DNA of 64,000 nucleotides from assembly GCA_009617715.1 (NCBI GenBank), contig VTFK01000009.1, forward strand, positions 1,612,001 through 1,676,000. Reading direction: 5' to 3'. Under the pieces are notes generated by a model. That model did not search any database. It was not told the DNA's origin and saw only the letters and a list, made by a program, of their open reading frames with translations. The position numbers and the translations under genes were made by a program. Source of the stretch: Plectrocnemia conspersa. Taxonomy: Eukaryota; Arthropoda; Insecta; Trichoptera; Polycentropodidae. Shown here piece after piece: positions 1-12,471 of this stretch (its first letter is position 1; the number at the start of each line of letters is the position of its first letter).

Positions 1-480
1 ATCGACGCTCAAATTTTGTAAGCGACTCTCCGCTGATGTGACACGTTAGGGCGTGATTAATTGCGAGTGTTTACACAGGGCCGGATTAGAGGAAAGTTTT
101 CGAATAAGAGCGTACGTGCACGAGTACCGAACAAAGGGTAAATGTATAATATTATGTATATACTATACATATACGGCGGTATCTTTTGTAGCGAAAATTG
201 GGCACCGAGATGTCGAAAGGGCTCTTTTGAGAAACTAGGCTCGCATTTATCCGTAGAAAGTGAGACTACCGAGATGCGTACGTATAAAGTTTGACAGTAA
301 TACCCTGAAAACGTATCTAGCAAACGTAACTGAAACAAATTTGACAAAAATACGGAGCGGGATATAACTAGGGCTTCTTGTAAACAAGAGTGTGTTTATA
401 TTGCCGAGAAATAATAGGCGCTGGATTTTGGGAACAAGAGAGTATATGATATATTGTTATACGCAATATATCTTCTATGA
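1..480. other. GC-richer unique island, no gene seen
   Basis: This stretch is less AT-rich than what follows and carries no repeat shared with the rest of the window. Short ORFs on both strands show no recognisable domain. It resembles the other unique islands in the window, which could be regulatory DNA. No function is assigned. Confidence 0.4.
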
Positions 481-2929
481 TTCAGAGAAAAGAGAAGTAA
501 TAAGGTGTAAGTAAAAAAAAATTTAATTCAATAAATAATTTGCAATATTTCAGAGCGTTCCAAGCCTTCCAAAAAGCTTATAAAATCACATATGGTTTGA
601 CAATAAATAATATTAATAAATAAATTATAAATTTTAAAGAGAAACACAAGTTTCTAATTAGCAACGGCGATGGGGTTAAAAAGCTTTACAGCCGGCGGCC
701 AGTGACATCGCAATTTCGTGCACGTTCGTTACTTCCAAGTTGCAAAAAGTGTATGGCTGCAGTTAAATTTTAATAATTCAACGGGGGGATTTGCGGATTT
801 AACTCTTAGCCGTCGGGACTCATTATTCATTTTTATGGATAAAAATTTTCTACGAACAAAAAAATATTGTAAAGGCTTGTACCAGGCTCTTTTCTTGGTG
901 AGCTTACAGCAAAGCTTTTAAAATCCTTCATAATTATACTACATAATATATCAAGACATTTATGTATAAGGACGAATATTATAGAATTTTAAATATATGA
1001 CTAATATGTAAATTAATAATTTTCAATAATGACTAAAAATATTTAAAAAAACACACACACACACTCATTTTTGATAAAAAGAAATAAAACTTGTATTTTC
1101 ATTCTAACTCTAATTAAATAATCAAAACATACTCTGATTAGATCAGTTATTATTATGAAACAGTTTTTATATGTTAGGTATTTTCAACCTATAATACTAT
1201 AATAATGATCGTTATTATATGATATAGTATATCAATCGTTTATAAACTAAAAAACTATAAAATCTTCAAGTAATTCTAGACTAAATGTATCTATTTAAAA
1301 AAAATTAAACAGATTTAATCATGAAAATATTTTAAGGTTCTGTATATTTATTTTATTTTCAGTGATTTTTAAAAATAAGATTCAAGTGAAATTGAAAGTT
1401 GAAGCACAATTTTTTATGAATACTAGTTTGATACTATCGATTGATTACAAATTTTATATTGGTGATACAATGTGTTCAGATTATTAAACACAATGTTGTG
1501 TTACAATATTTATTTTTGTTGTTAAAAACTATTATGTTCCATTATTGCACTTATAAATGTGACTAAAATCATTGATAAGTCCCTCGTATATAATTTTCAA
1601 TAAACTAAATTTATGTTAAATTATTGAATACTATGAATAATCTTTAAAAAAATTATTGCTCTCAGATAAATACATAACATACGAGATATTTTATAGCACC
1701 TGTAAAAAACGAGTTTAAGGGGAAAAAGTGATTTATTTCCATGAAAATTTACTTCAAATTTCGGTTCCTTCTAAAATAAATTGGTAATTTTCTGCACGGA
1801 ACCTGACAGTTCACGCGTACAAAGTTTTTTATATAAATTATTATTAAATCAATTTTTAACCTCTTTAAAACTTTTCATCATGGATATTAAATTTTAAATG
1901 TAGGTTAGCAACAAATTATTTACATTAAAAGTGAAAAAAAGTAATAATATTTTTTAATTTATAAAGATTTCTCCGCCATGATGATTTAATTATCGATTAT
2001 CTCAGGTATAACCAGACACAAACTCACAAAAAAATTATGTTATGTTTATGAATATTGTTAGCATTGAATAATCGTATCAAGATTTGAAAAATATTGCTTT
2101 TTAATACACATAAAAAATACTAGAATTGATGTGCATAAATTTGTCAATATAAATACACATATAATATACATTAATATAATTGATATTGTTCTGCATCTCG
2201 CAGTTTAGTTGGGTTTAATCGGAAGATCGATACGAAAGCTGCTGCTTTCTCGGTATCTTATGGGTTGTTTTCATTCCATTCGGAGTAGCTCCGCTTAGTG
2301 CAATTTTGCCTAAGCTCTCTTTGTTATTGGATGTCAGTTCTATGCTTGAAGGAAATGATTCAGTATGTTTTGGCTTATATACCATTCAGAATTGGAGAAA
2401 TTGCAATGTACTTTCCAGTTCTTATAACCAATATTTTTGTTATTGTTCACGACAGCACGAGTAGGAGGTCACTCATGAGCCGACTGAACAAACTCTTAGT
2501 ACAAAGCTTCCGTTTATATTTTTTTAACGATACGATGAAACAGGATCAGTATTTAACATAATTCATAAAGCATATTTATATAGAAGCAAAATATGTTTAA
2601 CAAAAATTCTGCTGAATGATGATTATTGGTAAATAAAGTTTGTAGTCCATTTTGTATATATAAAGAAAGAAATAGATTAACACTAATGATATTTTAAAAG
2701 CATAGTTACTATTGTACCTATATTTTTTTATTTAAAAATAATTTTAAATAACGAATATACATTTTGTATTGTATAGTCTGCTCACGTTATAGTGCGTTCA
2801 TAATAAATATTATTATATGAAATAATTACTCCATCAAAATTTCATATCTTGAAAATTAGATTATACGTCACATTGTCAATTGGTTCTTCCGGCAATAAAA
2901 TTATGGTTTCAATTTTGTTGTAAATTTTA
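481..2929. other. AT-rich non-coding DNA
   Basis: Long AT-rich sequence with poly-A and poly-T runs and a short AC microsatellite at 1051-1064. A slightly GC-richer patch lies at about 2200-2560. The ORFs here have no family-like composition. I see nothing else in it. Confidence 0.6.
1051..1064. repeat. (AC)7 microsatellite
   Basis: Seven AC dinucleotides in a row follow an A-run. This is an ordinary simple repeat. Confidence 0.9.
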
Positions 2930-3330
2930 AGTGGTGCTCAACTCCACGAGGCAAACCAAGAATTTCTTCGTAGAAAACGAGAAAAGAGAAAGGGGGCCGC
3001 AAATTGCCAATGGAAAATTTTAAGTGACAACTGCGACCCTAGCTCTAGAGCTAGGGCCAATTTTAATAAATGTCACCCCGTGCATCAATGGGCCAGGAAG
3101 ACAGGGTCGAATAGTTGTTAGGGAAGTTCGCTCGTATTTTTTTAGGGTGCCATTTAATTTTACGACGAACAAAGTAATGCGATATTCCTTTTGGAAGTCG
3201 TGTTTACCGGAAAAAGTGGGACGAACACTTTTCCTCCAAGATTACAATGGAATCGATGCCGGAAAATGGCATATGACGATAAAATCAGATTCGACTATTT
3301 ATAGCAAAAATATTTATTATTAAATGTATC
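2930..3330. other. Unique GC-richer island with a perfect palindrome
   Basis: A mixed-composition unique stretch in AT-rich surroundings, with a perfect 20-bp palindrome at 3037-3056. A 99-codon ORF (3024-3323, +) runs through it, but its translation shows no domain I recognise and it begins in the palindrome region. It is more likely non-coding. Confidence 0.4.
3037..3056. repeat. Perfect 20-bp palindrome
   Basis: The sequence CCCTAGCTCTAGAGCTAGGG is identical to its reverse complement with no spacer. It could be a cruciform-prone site or a dimeric protein-binding site. Nothing in the flanks decides this. Confidence 0.85.
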
Positions 3331-4305
3331 ATATAAATTACTATTCGATACACGATGGTGTATGTATTATATATATAAAATCGCTCAACATTTTAGAAAA
3401 TAAAACTGCACATTGCAACATATCAATATAATGATTAGAGATCGTTACGATTTAACGTCGTGTTTCTAAGGTGATTAAAATAGCCGTTTAGGGACATACA
3501 TGTAAAAATCGCCATTTATATATATTATTACTAGGACAGACAATTTGAGAATTTTAATGTAAGTAGTTAACTGGGGTCAATGATTGGCAACCACTATTCA
3601 GTTACACATTTTCTTCCACCATCCCTTTTGGGAAGCTTAGTTTTCCGAGTCCCTCTATGCTACGACCCCATTCGTATCCTTCTCTGCAAAATGGCCATTT
3701 CCTATATATGTGCTTAAATTCGCCGCCGGACTATGTGCGGGAAATTATGGCACTCGGGGCTATATTAATCTGAGGAAAAAGGCTCCGATGAAACGCCGAA
3801 TAGGAGAGGGACTTAGATAAAGCAATTTAGGAATGTTCCGAATAGGGACAATGAGGAATTTATTTGCACGAGCAAACCAAGACGAAGGAAACTTATCTAA
3901 GATTAGAAAATTTGCATTTGGCTCCGAACCAAACTTCTATCATTTAAGCTCCTAATCGGTATGTAATCAAAATGTATTGCTGTATTGTTATAATTTTGGA
4001 ACATACATATATTTGTTTATAATGGCCTATTTTCTATTATTAATAATATTTTTAGGATGTTATCTTACAGTATCAAGACATTATTGATGTTTTTTAAATA
4101 ATCGTTTTTGCTTTTGTAGTGATTGTTTTAAGCTATTTAGGATATGCCTGTTTCCATTTTTTGTATGCCAAAGAGATATTTGAACCAAATCAGGTGTTAT
4201 TAATTTTATTTTGAAAAATTTCAGCCTAATTAATCACTTTTTAAAATATTTGTACTGCATATTTATGATTGATACATAGTATACGCCTAATATATGTTAC
4301 TCTAG
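3331..4305. other. AT-rich DNA around a unique GC-richer island
   Basis: The stretch 3561-3960 is a unique island of mixed composition with many short GC-containing words. Its flanks are AT-rich. There is no convincing ORF, no tRNA signal and no repeat match elsewhere in the window. It is a candidate conserved non-coding element. Confidence 0.4.
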
Positions 4306-4313
4306 GATATGAA
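4306..4313. repeat. Left target-site duplication of hAT MITE
   Basis: GATATGAA pairs with GATATGAT at 5087-5094. The single mismatch fits an insertion that is not recent. Confidence 0.8.
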
Positions 4314-5086
4314 TAGGGCATTCGAACCGGTCAGAACCGGAACCGGGTACCCGGGTACCCGCAGTGTTTTCGTGGAACCGAAAACCGGGTAATTTTCGAC
4401 GGGTATCCAATTAATTTAATTTAAATATTTTTTCCATTATTTCAAATTAAATGGAAGGCCGAATTGGCGTTCTTAAACGACTAACGTCTTTGAACGGCAA
4501 AAAAAGGGACAGCATCTAGCGGCCTATAGATTTTGAGATAAGCGAATGCATAGATAAGGATTATTTTGAAAGGATGCAGTTGTAAATAAAAATAAATTTT
4601 AATGCGTTGTAGGGTGAAAATATAACACATTAGATCCGTTAGTGTTTTTAAAATATAGCTTTTTACAAAAAGAACATCACTAAAATAAGGTTTGTTTCTC
4701 TACCTACATATAATACATATAATGAATACAATCATATAATTTCTTTTATAATTATAATAAAATTTATTTCTTCTGTAAATATTTCGGTTTTGTACTGTTA
4801 CACATGTATGTAGTATGTAAGTATATGTATATATGTACCTACCGATGGAATGTAAAAATATTTCGATTGAGTAAAGTATTAATAATTACATAATATATTG
4901 ATTTTTTTTTTTTTAAATGATATTAATTATTAAAGTAAAATTCAATATATCACGTCATATTTAATCAAAGATTTAAATAAAATAAAAATTGGACTCTTAA
5001 CGGCTTACAAAAATTACCCGGAACCGAACCGGGTACCCGGTTCTTTCCCGAAAAATACCCGTATAACCGGGTATTTGGATGCCCTA
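4314..5086. mobile_element. Non-autonomous hAT-type DNA transposon (MITE)
   Basis: The ends are TAGGGCATTCGAA on the left and TTTGGATGCCCTA on the right, inverted copies with two mismatches in 13. The 8 bases outside each end are GATATGAA (4306-4313) and GATATGAT (5087-5094), a 7-of-8 match of the length made by hAT transposases. Just inside both ends lie GC-rich subterminal motifs built on ACCGGGTACCCGG, unlike the AT-rich interior. No transposase reading frame remains in the 773 bp, so movement would have needed an enzyme in trans. The superfamily call rests on the target-duplication length and termini. The interior is AT-rich filler. Confidence 0.85.
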
Positions 5087-5094
5087 GATATGAT
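5087..5094. repeat. Right target-site duplication of hAT MITE
   Basis: GATATGAT matches the left copy at 4306-4313 in 7 of 8 positions. Confidence 0.8.
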
Positions 5095-5604
5095 TCTCAA
5101 AATGTCTATTAGTTTATTTCTAGATCTTAGTCTTTTAAATACTTTTTTAATTGCATGCTTATGATTTATTATAACATAATTTAATACTAAGAATAATTTA
5201 AATTAACGCTAAGTAATTGCTTCAACAATAGATTATAAATGAAATATTATTGATTTTCTTTTTAGAAAAATGCTGCAAAGTGTTTTAGAATACTTTTTAT
5301 TATCATGAGTAAATTAAAATTTACAAAATACTTTTTCTGTAATATTTTGTAATATTTGTAATTTTGTTTTAAATGTCATTTTTCAAATTATTTAAAAAAA
5401 AAATTTGAAAAATATATTGCATTTGCATGTTAATGATTGATTATAAAATATCATAAGAAAACTACATGTTAAATTGATTTAAAGTTAGGTTAGGTCAGAT
5501 ATTGGCAACCTTATTATTTAAAAAAAAATTAGGCAATCATAAAACAATAATAATGAAAAACAAACGAGCAAAAAATATAGCCGAGAGATAGTGTGGGAAA
5601 AAGA
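5095..5604. other. AT-rich spacer
   Basis: A/T-dominated sequence between two transposon remnants. I see no ORF or repeat of note. Confidence 0.6.
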
Positions 5605-5980
5605 GATCAATTTTAAAATAATTGAAAATCTGTATTTATCGATGCAAGGCAGAATACAAAAAAATATTAAAAATAAAGTAGATTTTAAATGTTTTCGATA
5701 CTGATTTCTATGAATAGACAAAAAAAAGTGTCGCGCGCACGTGTTGAGTTGAAGGCTCGCCATTATGCACTTACCGGGACGACGAAAAAATGCACCTTTC
5801 CCAGAATTGACCCAAATATATCTTCCTAATTTTAAAATACCCGTATTTTTTAACAGTAATAACGGAAAACGAAAATTAACAATTATAATTATTTATTATA
5901 AATTTAAAAACGTGTAAAAAATGCCTCAAAGTTGATAAAATAAAAGAACCGCCATATCAACTTTCAATTGGCCACAGCTG
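5605..5980 (+). mobile_element. 5'-truncated Tc1-like transposon (copy 1)
   Basis: Bases 5621-5680 translate to IENLYLSMQGRIQKNIKNK, the shape of the last residues of Tc1-family transposases (a helix with SMP-R-hydrophobic followed by I-K-x-K). The rest, to 5980, matches the 3' part of the better preserved copy at 48625-49404, including the same untranslated stretch. The right end reads GGCCACAGCTG followed by TA, the expected Tc1 target dinucleotide. I could not find the N-terminal half or a left terminal repeat, so this copy is truncated or too decayed at its left. Confidence 0.75.
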
Positions 5981-5982
5981 TA

Positions 5983-7120
5983 GTTTTTTTACTAGTACAT
6001 ACATATCTGTTTCTTGAAAGTAGATATTACAGTAATTTTTCTAGTAACTCTAAATTAATCACATTATTTATCTTAGTTTAACATGGTAGAATCGGATACT
6101 CCTGATATATACAATATATATACAATGCTCAATAAACCCATATTTAATCAACACCATTGCAGACTATTTGCTACACTACTACATATTTCGAATCTCGGTT
6201 CAAATGCAACACAGCACGTTTTACAACCCATCCGCGAAAAGTTGCACAAGAAGTCCAATCCTAGGAGAGCTGTCTATGTAACTTTTATTAACGGTATAAA
6301 GCAGAGCCCGAGTCAGCTCGTAATTTGAATTCAGAGGATGTCCTCGTCTGCAGAGGATCTTTTCTTAGCATTGAGAAAGAGAGAGAGAGGAGCAAGGCTA
6401 TTATTTGTGCCTATTTACCCTTTCGTGCCGTCGACTGCATGGGCGTTTGGTATTCAATCGGCTTTGAATGAAGGGAACTCTGGTGAATCATGCATAGAAG
6501 TGTAATTATGGGCTTCGGTGTGGAACTATTATGCCAGGAAATGGAAAAGAAATAATCACTCAATTTATATTTAATAAAATAACAGATACGCCCATTATAA
6601 ACTACTTGAACCTTTGGTAGTATTATATTTCGGTAATTGCGTATTTGTCGAACAGATCCTTAATATAAATTATAAAATTATTTAAGAAAAGCTTCTTAAC
6701 TATATAAAATACGAAACACATAAACAAACTTACATTATTTATATCCTTATATACTGCACACTTAAATTAACTTTTTGCCCAAGCAATAATCCAAAACGTC
6801 TGGCATGTTTAATGTCCTTTCCTCTTCTTTTTATGACACTTTGCAAATTTCTTCATCTTGCTTCACTCCTTTAGGCGCGTGCTTCTTTTCTTTCGTTTCG
6901 TTTTTCGCATCAAGTTCACATTCATATACATATGTATATATAATATATATAATAATACATTTAAACACAGATACATATATGTTCTTTAATTCCATTCCCT
7001 TCAGTCTGTCCGTCTGTCTTTCTGTCAGATCTCCTGAAATAGTTGCGTGTCCGTTTTATTTCGCTCTCCAAAAGAAAGCCGAAAGCGTTTAACTGACGTC
7101 CGGTTAATTTTAACTTTGAC
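5983..7120. other. Mixed-composition DNA with short purine and pyrimidine runs
   Basis: An 81-codon ORF at 6083-6328 (+) has no domain I recognise. A GA-rich run lies at 6372-6390 and a degenerate CTGTC-rich stretch at about 7000-7030. The islands at 6330-6540 and 6780-7120 are unique within the window. No gene is supported. Confidence 0.45.
6372..6390. repeat. Short (GA)n run
   Basis: A GA-dinucleotide run interrupted by AA. It could bind GAGA-type factors in insects, but a single short run is weak evidence. Confidence 0.7.
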
Positions 7121-8500
7121 ACAATCACGTGTGAGGTTTTCTAACCTTTTGAAAATCACAATCCTCTAGAATCTCGCATTATTATTTAAAAAAATAATGA
7201 TAAACTAACTGTTGAACATGTTTATAACGGTCATTTGATGGGTATCATTTATGGATAATTATAATTATGGTCTTGTGGCGTTCATGTTAAATTTATTCAG
7301 GCAAATTAACTAAATAGCGATAACCTTCAGGTTAAAGCAATTTATGCTTAATAAATGTTAAAGTGTAAGCATTCACAGGGCTGCTACTTTCAACATAATT
7401 TTATTATGTATTATTCATTCAAACAATAACCATTATACGTCCTATAATTATCTAATCAGTTTTGATAGCCCTCGAACATAATTTAACAAATTAACAAGGA
7501 TGTTAAAGTACTTAGCTTGGATCTAATTGGACAGTTCATATTCATATAAACAATATGCTAGTTTTATAATATATGAAACTGTTATTTGAGTTAATGGCTT
7601 TAGCAATTTAATATATTTTTTATACTACATAAGATAATTATGAATGTAATTAATCAACGTCTTCATCTATCATCTCTCTTCATCGTACTGACCACTGCTA
7701 GCGTTAATACAACTCGCAAATGTGCTACCTATGCCAATTAAATATTTATTAGTTCAACAAATAAAATGGGAGTTTCAGAAGCACTGCTCTACATATACAT
7801 ATATATGTAGAGCGCGAATGCTCGCAATTCAAAAACGAATTGCAAAATTTCAAGCACTCGGCGAGTCTGAAGACGAATCGGTTTTCTCAAATTTTTTTCA
7901 TTATAAAATACAGTATGTATGGATGGACGTAGCTAAGCGGTAAAGTTCTTGAAATCGCTAAACGTTCCGGTCATTCATCAAATATGTACCGCATCTTGTC
8001 ACGGAACGTTGACGGGCATACAATCACCATAAAAGCACCGGTTGGACCATAAAATTGATTAACTAATAAATAATATGTTCTATCAATAATATGCTAGACA
8101 TCATTATTATGACATACTAACATTTATATAGAACCACCATTCAGGATCATTAGACGATCAATACTAACACAAAAAACTTTTTTTACTACATTTGTTTAAT
8201 ATCGTTAGCAGTCATACCAAACATGCAAAACGTAAACAGCTGCAAAAAACATTTATAGGAATAGGATTGGACCACCAATTGATTAAATAATGAGTGATAT
8301 CATCGAAAATAAATATCAAATGTAATATCTTTACAAATTTTATGTTTCAAACTGATATCTATAGATTGAATAAATCCTTATAAATTAGCACAAAACAATA
8401 AAAGCAACATGAAAGTGTGCGCGTGATGCGATCGCGTGTCTTTATGAGATATATTTATAATTTTGTATCAAAGTATTGATACAGTAGAACTTGTATAAAT
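7121..8500. other. AT-rich DNA with one hairpin
   Basis: Mostly AT-rich. A hairpin-forming inverted repeat sits at 7786-7813 in a slightly GC-richer patch (7680-8040). A tRNA A-box-like word at 7930-7941 lacks a properly placed B-box. No gene is supported. Confidence 0.5.
7786..7813. repeat. Hairpin inverted repeat, 11-bp arms
   Basis: GCTCTACATAT at 7786 and its reverse complement ATATGTAGAGC ending at 7813 flank a 6-base loop. The short loop would allow a stable hairpin. Confidence 0.75.
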
Positions 8501-8870
8501 ATAATTTCACTAACTAGGCCAGTTAAATTATATCAAACAATTGATTTAAAAATTCACCTGTATTTGAAACATTTTTGTCTTAACAGGTTTACCCTACAAT
8601 TATGTTCTGAAAATATAAATTACCTGATAGGCGTTAGTGAAATTATATACTGCTTTAAACTGTCATTAGAACTCAATTTTCACGATTTAATCAAACCCAA
8701 CTTTCCAAAATAAAATCTTTAAAACTATTTAAAATTTCAATAATTGATTTTTGGTTTTAAATATAAAATAGTAGTTTTAAAACAGTTAAATTTAGTGTGT
8801 TTTTCAGTGAAATTATGTTTTCATTAGTGAAAATATAATTTCACTAACTATCACAATGAAAATATATTAA
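8500..8870. repeat. AT-rich segment with recurring GTGAAAATATAATTTCAC motif
   Basis: Variants of the self-complementary motif AGTGAAAATATAATTTCACT recur here (near 8500, 8630, 8805 and 8840). The same motif appears in the foldback family at 9590-9850, 21040-21250 and 55885-56290. This is probably a decayed relative of that family, with undefined edges. Confidence 0.45.
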
Positions 8871-8884
8871 GCAATTGTTTTTGA

Positions 8885-9499
8885 CTGTGACAAAAATGAT
8901 CATTCATCAATAAGGATAAACTAGACATTAGGATGGGACCTTACAAAGCCCTCGTTACGACTAGAAAAAAAGGATTTCCCATAAATAATACGCAAGGATT
9001 CTCCGGTGCTTTAAAATAACATAGCACCGTAAGCTCACAACATTCCCGTTGCACAATTCGACCTCAGAGATGTCTTTCAAGCAAATGTCGTATAAATATG
9101 TTGTTCTAAGAAGCGTGGCTGTATAATCACTGCATGATTGTAATTGGTCAGCAAGCTTTGCAGTCTTGAATACATAATGAGGACTAGGCAGACACCAGCA
9201 GACACTCAAAGAGGCTAACATACACCCGCCCACAGACAACATACGATCATGGACTCTCACATCGAGCACCGCAGCAGAGAGGGATCAACCTCCGCTATAC
9301 TGTCGCTGCCACAACAAATAAGAACTCTGAGAATCTTCCACCAACATCATCCCTCCGCCAGCTTCTCCATCACCGCTCGGAGAATAACGATCTGCCTATT
9401 ATAGTCTGTCGCAATATGCAACATAATCTAATAAAATTCTCACTAGTTTCCACCTGCGCCTTACTGGCTGCACAATTACACCCCAAAGGGTTAGAAACC
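8885..9499 (-). mobile_element. REP-A dispersed repeat, copy 1 (unidentified)
   Basis: This GC-richer block matches 14901-15419 over most of its length in the same orientation, and 39369-39840 in the opposite one. Shared landmarks include CACAACATTCCC near 9040, CACAATTCGACCTC near 9052, CATCATCCCT near 9345 and CTTACTGGCTGC near 9460. A 102-codon minus-strand ORF (8961-9269) lies inside but is not preserved in the other copies, so I do not treat it as a gene. The word TCGTAACGAGGGCTTT (reverse complement, near 8946-8962) is shared with copy 3. Three divergent copies in 31 kb point to a mobile element. I see no terminal inverted repeats, poly-A tail or known protein motif. Confidence 0.7.
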
Positions 9500-9589
9500 A
9501 GAAACTTTATTATTTTACCGGTTAATATCAGTATTGTTACACGTTAATTCGGAATATTTTGGCATTAGCAGGTGATGTAAACCTACTGT

Positions 9590-9850
9590 GGTTGAAACTT
9601 AATTTGACAGCTGCGAAACATCCATTTGATGTTCAAACCCGAACCTAGCCTAAGCGAATTAAATAATGGTTAAGTCGTTCAAGTTAGGTTTGAACAATAA
9701 ATGACAGTGTGGAACAATATATAATTACACTACTTATATTATATTTTCTTATCAGTTATAATATATTTTCGCTATATACCGATGAAAATGCTAGTAAAAT
9801 ATAACTACACTGGTAATAAACATTCATTGTAATATATAATATAAATTCAT
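9590..9850. mobile_element. Family C foldback repeat, copy 1
   Basis: The left arm carries TTTGACAGCTGCGAAACAT and TGTTCAAACCCGAACCTAG. The right arm carries the inverse, AAGTTAGGTTTGAACA. Outside the arms the sequence is AT-rich with GTGAAAATATA-like motifs, as in the copy at 55885-56290. The paired, opposed arms suggest a foldback-type MITE. No ORF is present and termini are not resolved. Confidence 0.6.
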
Positions 9851-10500
9851 ATATTTTTAACGAATACTTAAATTAGTACATTCATTGTATGTCGTAAACC
9901 AGCATACCAAACAATCAAATAGTAAACAGCTGTGCGAAACCGTTATAGTACTATAAACTTATTAGGATTATGATTTTACAGCTTATTGAAATAATGATGT
10001 AGTTTTGTTGAGTTGTTTGTAATAAACGAGATTTTATAGCATAGTCGTTTATTTTATTTTTGTAAAATATGAAAGCAATTTGCACTTACAAAATTGCATT
10101 AAATTTTTTTATTAAGTTTCTATTATTAGTAGTCAAAATAGAAACGTCCCGAAAAATATTGAATGTTTATTATTTCTCACCATGAAAATTGTTTTAGAAA
10201 TAGGCGTTGTAAATATATCGGCAAAGTTTATTAGTCAGCCTGATCCGCATTTTTGTTTTAAAAAAGCAGCTATTCAAAAAAATTTAAATTATTAAAAAAT
10301 GAAAAAATAAGATTTTAAAATTAAAATAAAAAACTTTTTCACACACTCTTTTTTAAAAATAAATGTGACACAATTTAAACATAATTCAAAAAATGTGCTT
10401 TTAAAAAGCTAGAACAACAAAGGAGTTGGCGAAGCAAAACATAAGGGAAATCATAATGTAGAAACACATCAAAAGTCATCAAATAAAAATATCAGTATGT
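9851..10500. other. AT-rich DNA
   Basis: A/T-dominated sequence with poly-A runs. I see no gene or repeat that can be supported. Confidence 0.6.
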
Positions 10501-11220
10501 GCACTATGTGGCTTATTGGCATTACAAGCGTGTGGCGACTGAGCCCCGCATGAGGCGCATGGCATTAGAACGGTTAAGGAACTATGACTGCTTTCGACTT
10601 GAAACGCCAAAGCCACCGAGACAACACTTACTCATCTGAATCCAATCCGATTTTCGATACGAATTAGACGCAGTACTACGATATATACAACAAAAATATA
10701 TAATACTGCCAGTTAAAAATTCACGACAAAAGCAATAAAATTGTCCCATTTCCGCAATAATGTGAACGATCGGTTACTGCATAATTGCTTGCCGTCATTC
10801 CATCTCTATTAATCTTAAGTGATAAATGATGGCAATCTACTTTATTGATACGGTTTTATGAGTATCACAACATGCTAATTAAACAATGAATCATTCATAT
10901 TCCAATGGTTGTTCACCGCTGGTTTGTGCAATGCTTGCAGTAATAATGCACCCAGCACCGTCTAATAACTCGGCGGCCAGGATGACAGGAATCGCGTTTA
11001 ACTCCCACGACTTTCACACGATCTGAGTCACGGTACATTTGTCACCTGACATGTCACGGGCGCCACTGGCCGATTTACGATCTTGTAATTAGACACGAAT
11101 TGATGACGATCTACTCTCACTCTGCGAAAGCGTGAAGCGCAGATACTGTAAACACAGATATGACAGGAAACGACGTTGAATGAGGTAATCAGATCACAAT
11201 GGCAATGGTGACGCATGATT
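10501..11220. other. Unique GC-richer island
   Basis: Mixed-composition unique sequence at about 10510-10660 and 10740-11220, interrupted by a small FB fragment at 10715-10755. ORFs are short and featureless. It is a candidate regulatory island. Confidence 0.4.
10715..10755 (+). mobile_element. FB foldback element fragment
   Basis: AAAAATTCACGACAAAAGCA and the following bases match the arm of the full FB elements (compare 12603-12640 and 20650-20680). Only about 40 bp remain. Confidence 0.65.
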
Positions 11221-12471
11221 ATTTTTAACTAAACTTTTTAATAATCATTATTTTTTTTAAAATATAATTGAATTTATAGAAATACTAAATTAAATTATGT
11301 ATAGATATAGGATAAGTTATTACACTTGAAAATATAAATAAAAATTATTACTGTAGATAAACAGAGCGCGTGATCTTGCATTTTTTTAACTAATCAAATG
11401 TATATGTTTAATGCAAATAAAAGCAATTTGCTATGTTTAATTTTGCATATATTAATTAGCAGACATTTTATGGTAGTGTTTAAAGCAATTTGGGATAGCA
11501 GAGTACTGAAGTTTAATAGCATTTAGGGTTTTAATCTAAGATCTTCACAAGTGAATGTAAGTCTATAAATCCTTTTATTGCTCATTCGACAGAAAGATCT
11601 CCATCTTTGTTTGCCTATCATGTATTAAATTAATGAGGAACAATACTGTGAATCGTAAATGAGGTCTTATATAATATAAGACGTACATACATACATGTCT
11701 CGATCTACTTGTAACGGAAGTGTTTTAAAATGAAGAAACACTGGACAGCTATCTTTTATACCTACTAATTGGTGTATTGGTATTTACATATACTATATAA
11801 ATAACTAGATTTATATAGCAGCAATATGCACCATCATTATATAATACTAAAATAAAATATATTTAGACTTTAAAATATACATAAAAAAAAATACATTTTT
11901 ATGTTATAAAATATGTCTAATTGTAGGCAACGCATTTATTTTGTTCTTGTACCTATTTTTTAATACTCTAATTTTAATAAGGGATTATTAATATACCTTC
12001 ACAATCTTCTTTCAAATATTGAAAAATATCTACAATATATATTTGCATGATCTTTGATGTTTTAGAATCAGATTCGTATGCGTTATTCACATCTTAATAG
12101 TTATAATCATCTTCAGAATCACTAACATTATCATCTGTCATATTAATTATTAAAAATATTGCTTAACTACAGCATTTAAACTATAAGTATTGGATATTAG
12201 ACCGTCGAATCAAAAAATATTAAAAAATTACGTTTACGTCACAGAATAAAGAATATATAGAAGCGGCGTTCGCGGTAAAAAAAAACCCTGTCCACTGAGC
12301 CAGTCGGCTTTGTAAAGTAGCAACTGCTATTATTGACAATTTTTTATAAGATTCAAGAATAAACATGGGAGCTATGCTCTGCATAGAGTAAAGAATGTTA
12401 TATTCTTTACTCTATGATGCTCTGTGATCAATCCTTCGATTATTAAGGTTTGTTCTCTTTAACATGCATGT
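11221..12471. other. AT-rich DNA with one perfect hairpin
   Basis: AT-rich throughout. A perfect inverted repeat lies at 12382-12416, just outside the FB element that follows. No coding signal is present. Confidence 0.55.
12382..12416. repeat. Perfect hairpin, 15-bp arms
   Basis: CATAGAGTAAAGAAT (12382-12396) and its exact reverse complement (12402-12416) flank a 5-base loop. It lies about 60 bp outside the FB element and is absent from the other FB copies, so it is probably independent of it. Confidence 0.85.

Noticed and set aside
7930..7972. Possible tRNA or SINE head (A-box-like TAGCTAAGCGGT)
   Set aside because: No B-box at the required distance; the nearest GTTCC-like word is too close and does not fit, and no cloverleaf forms.
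8961..9269. 102-codon minus-strand ORF
   Set aside because: It lies inside REP-A, and the frame is not kept in the other two copies.
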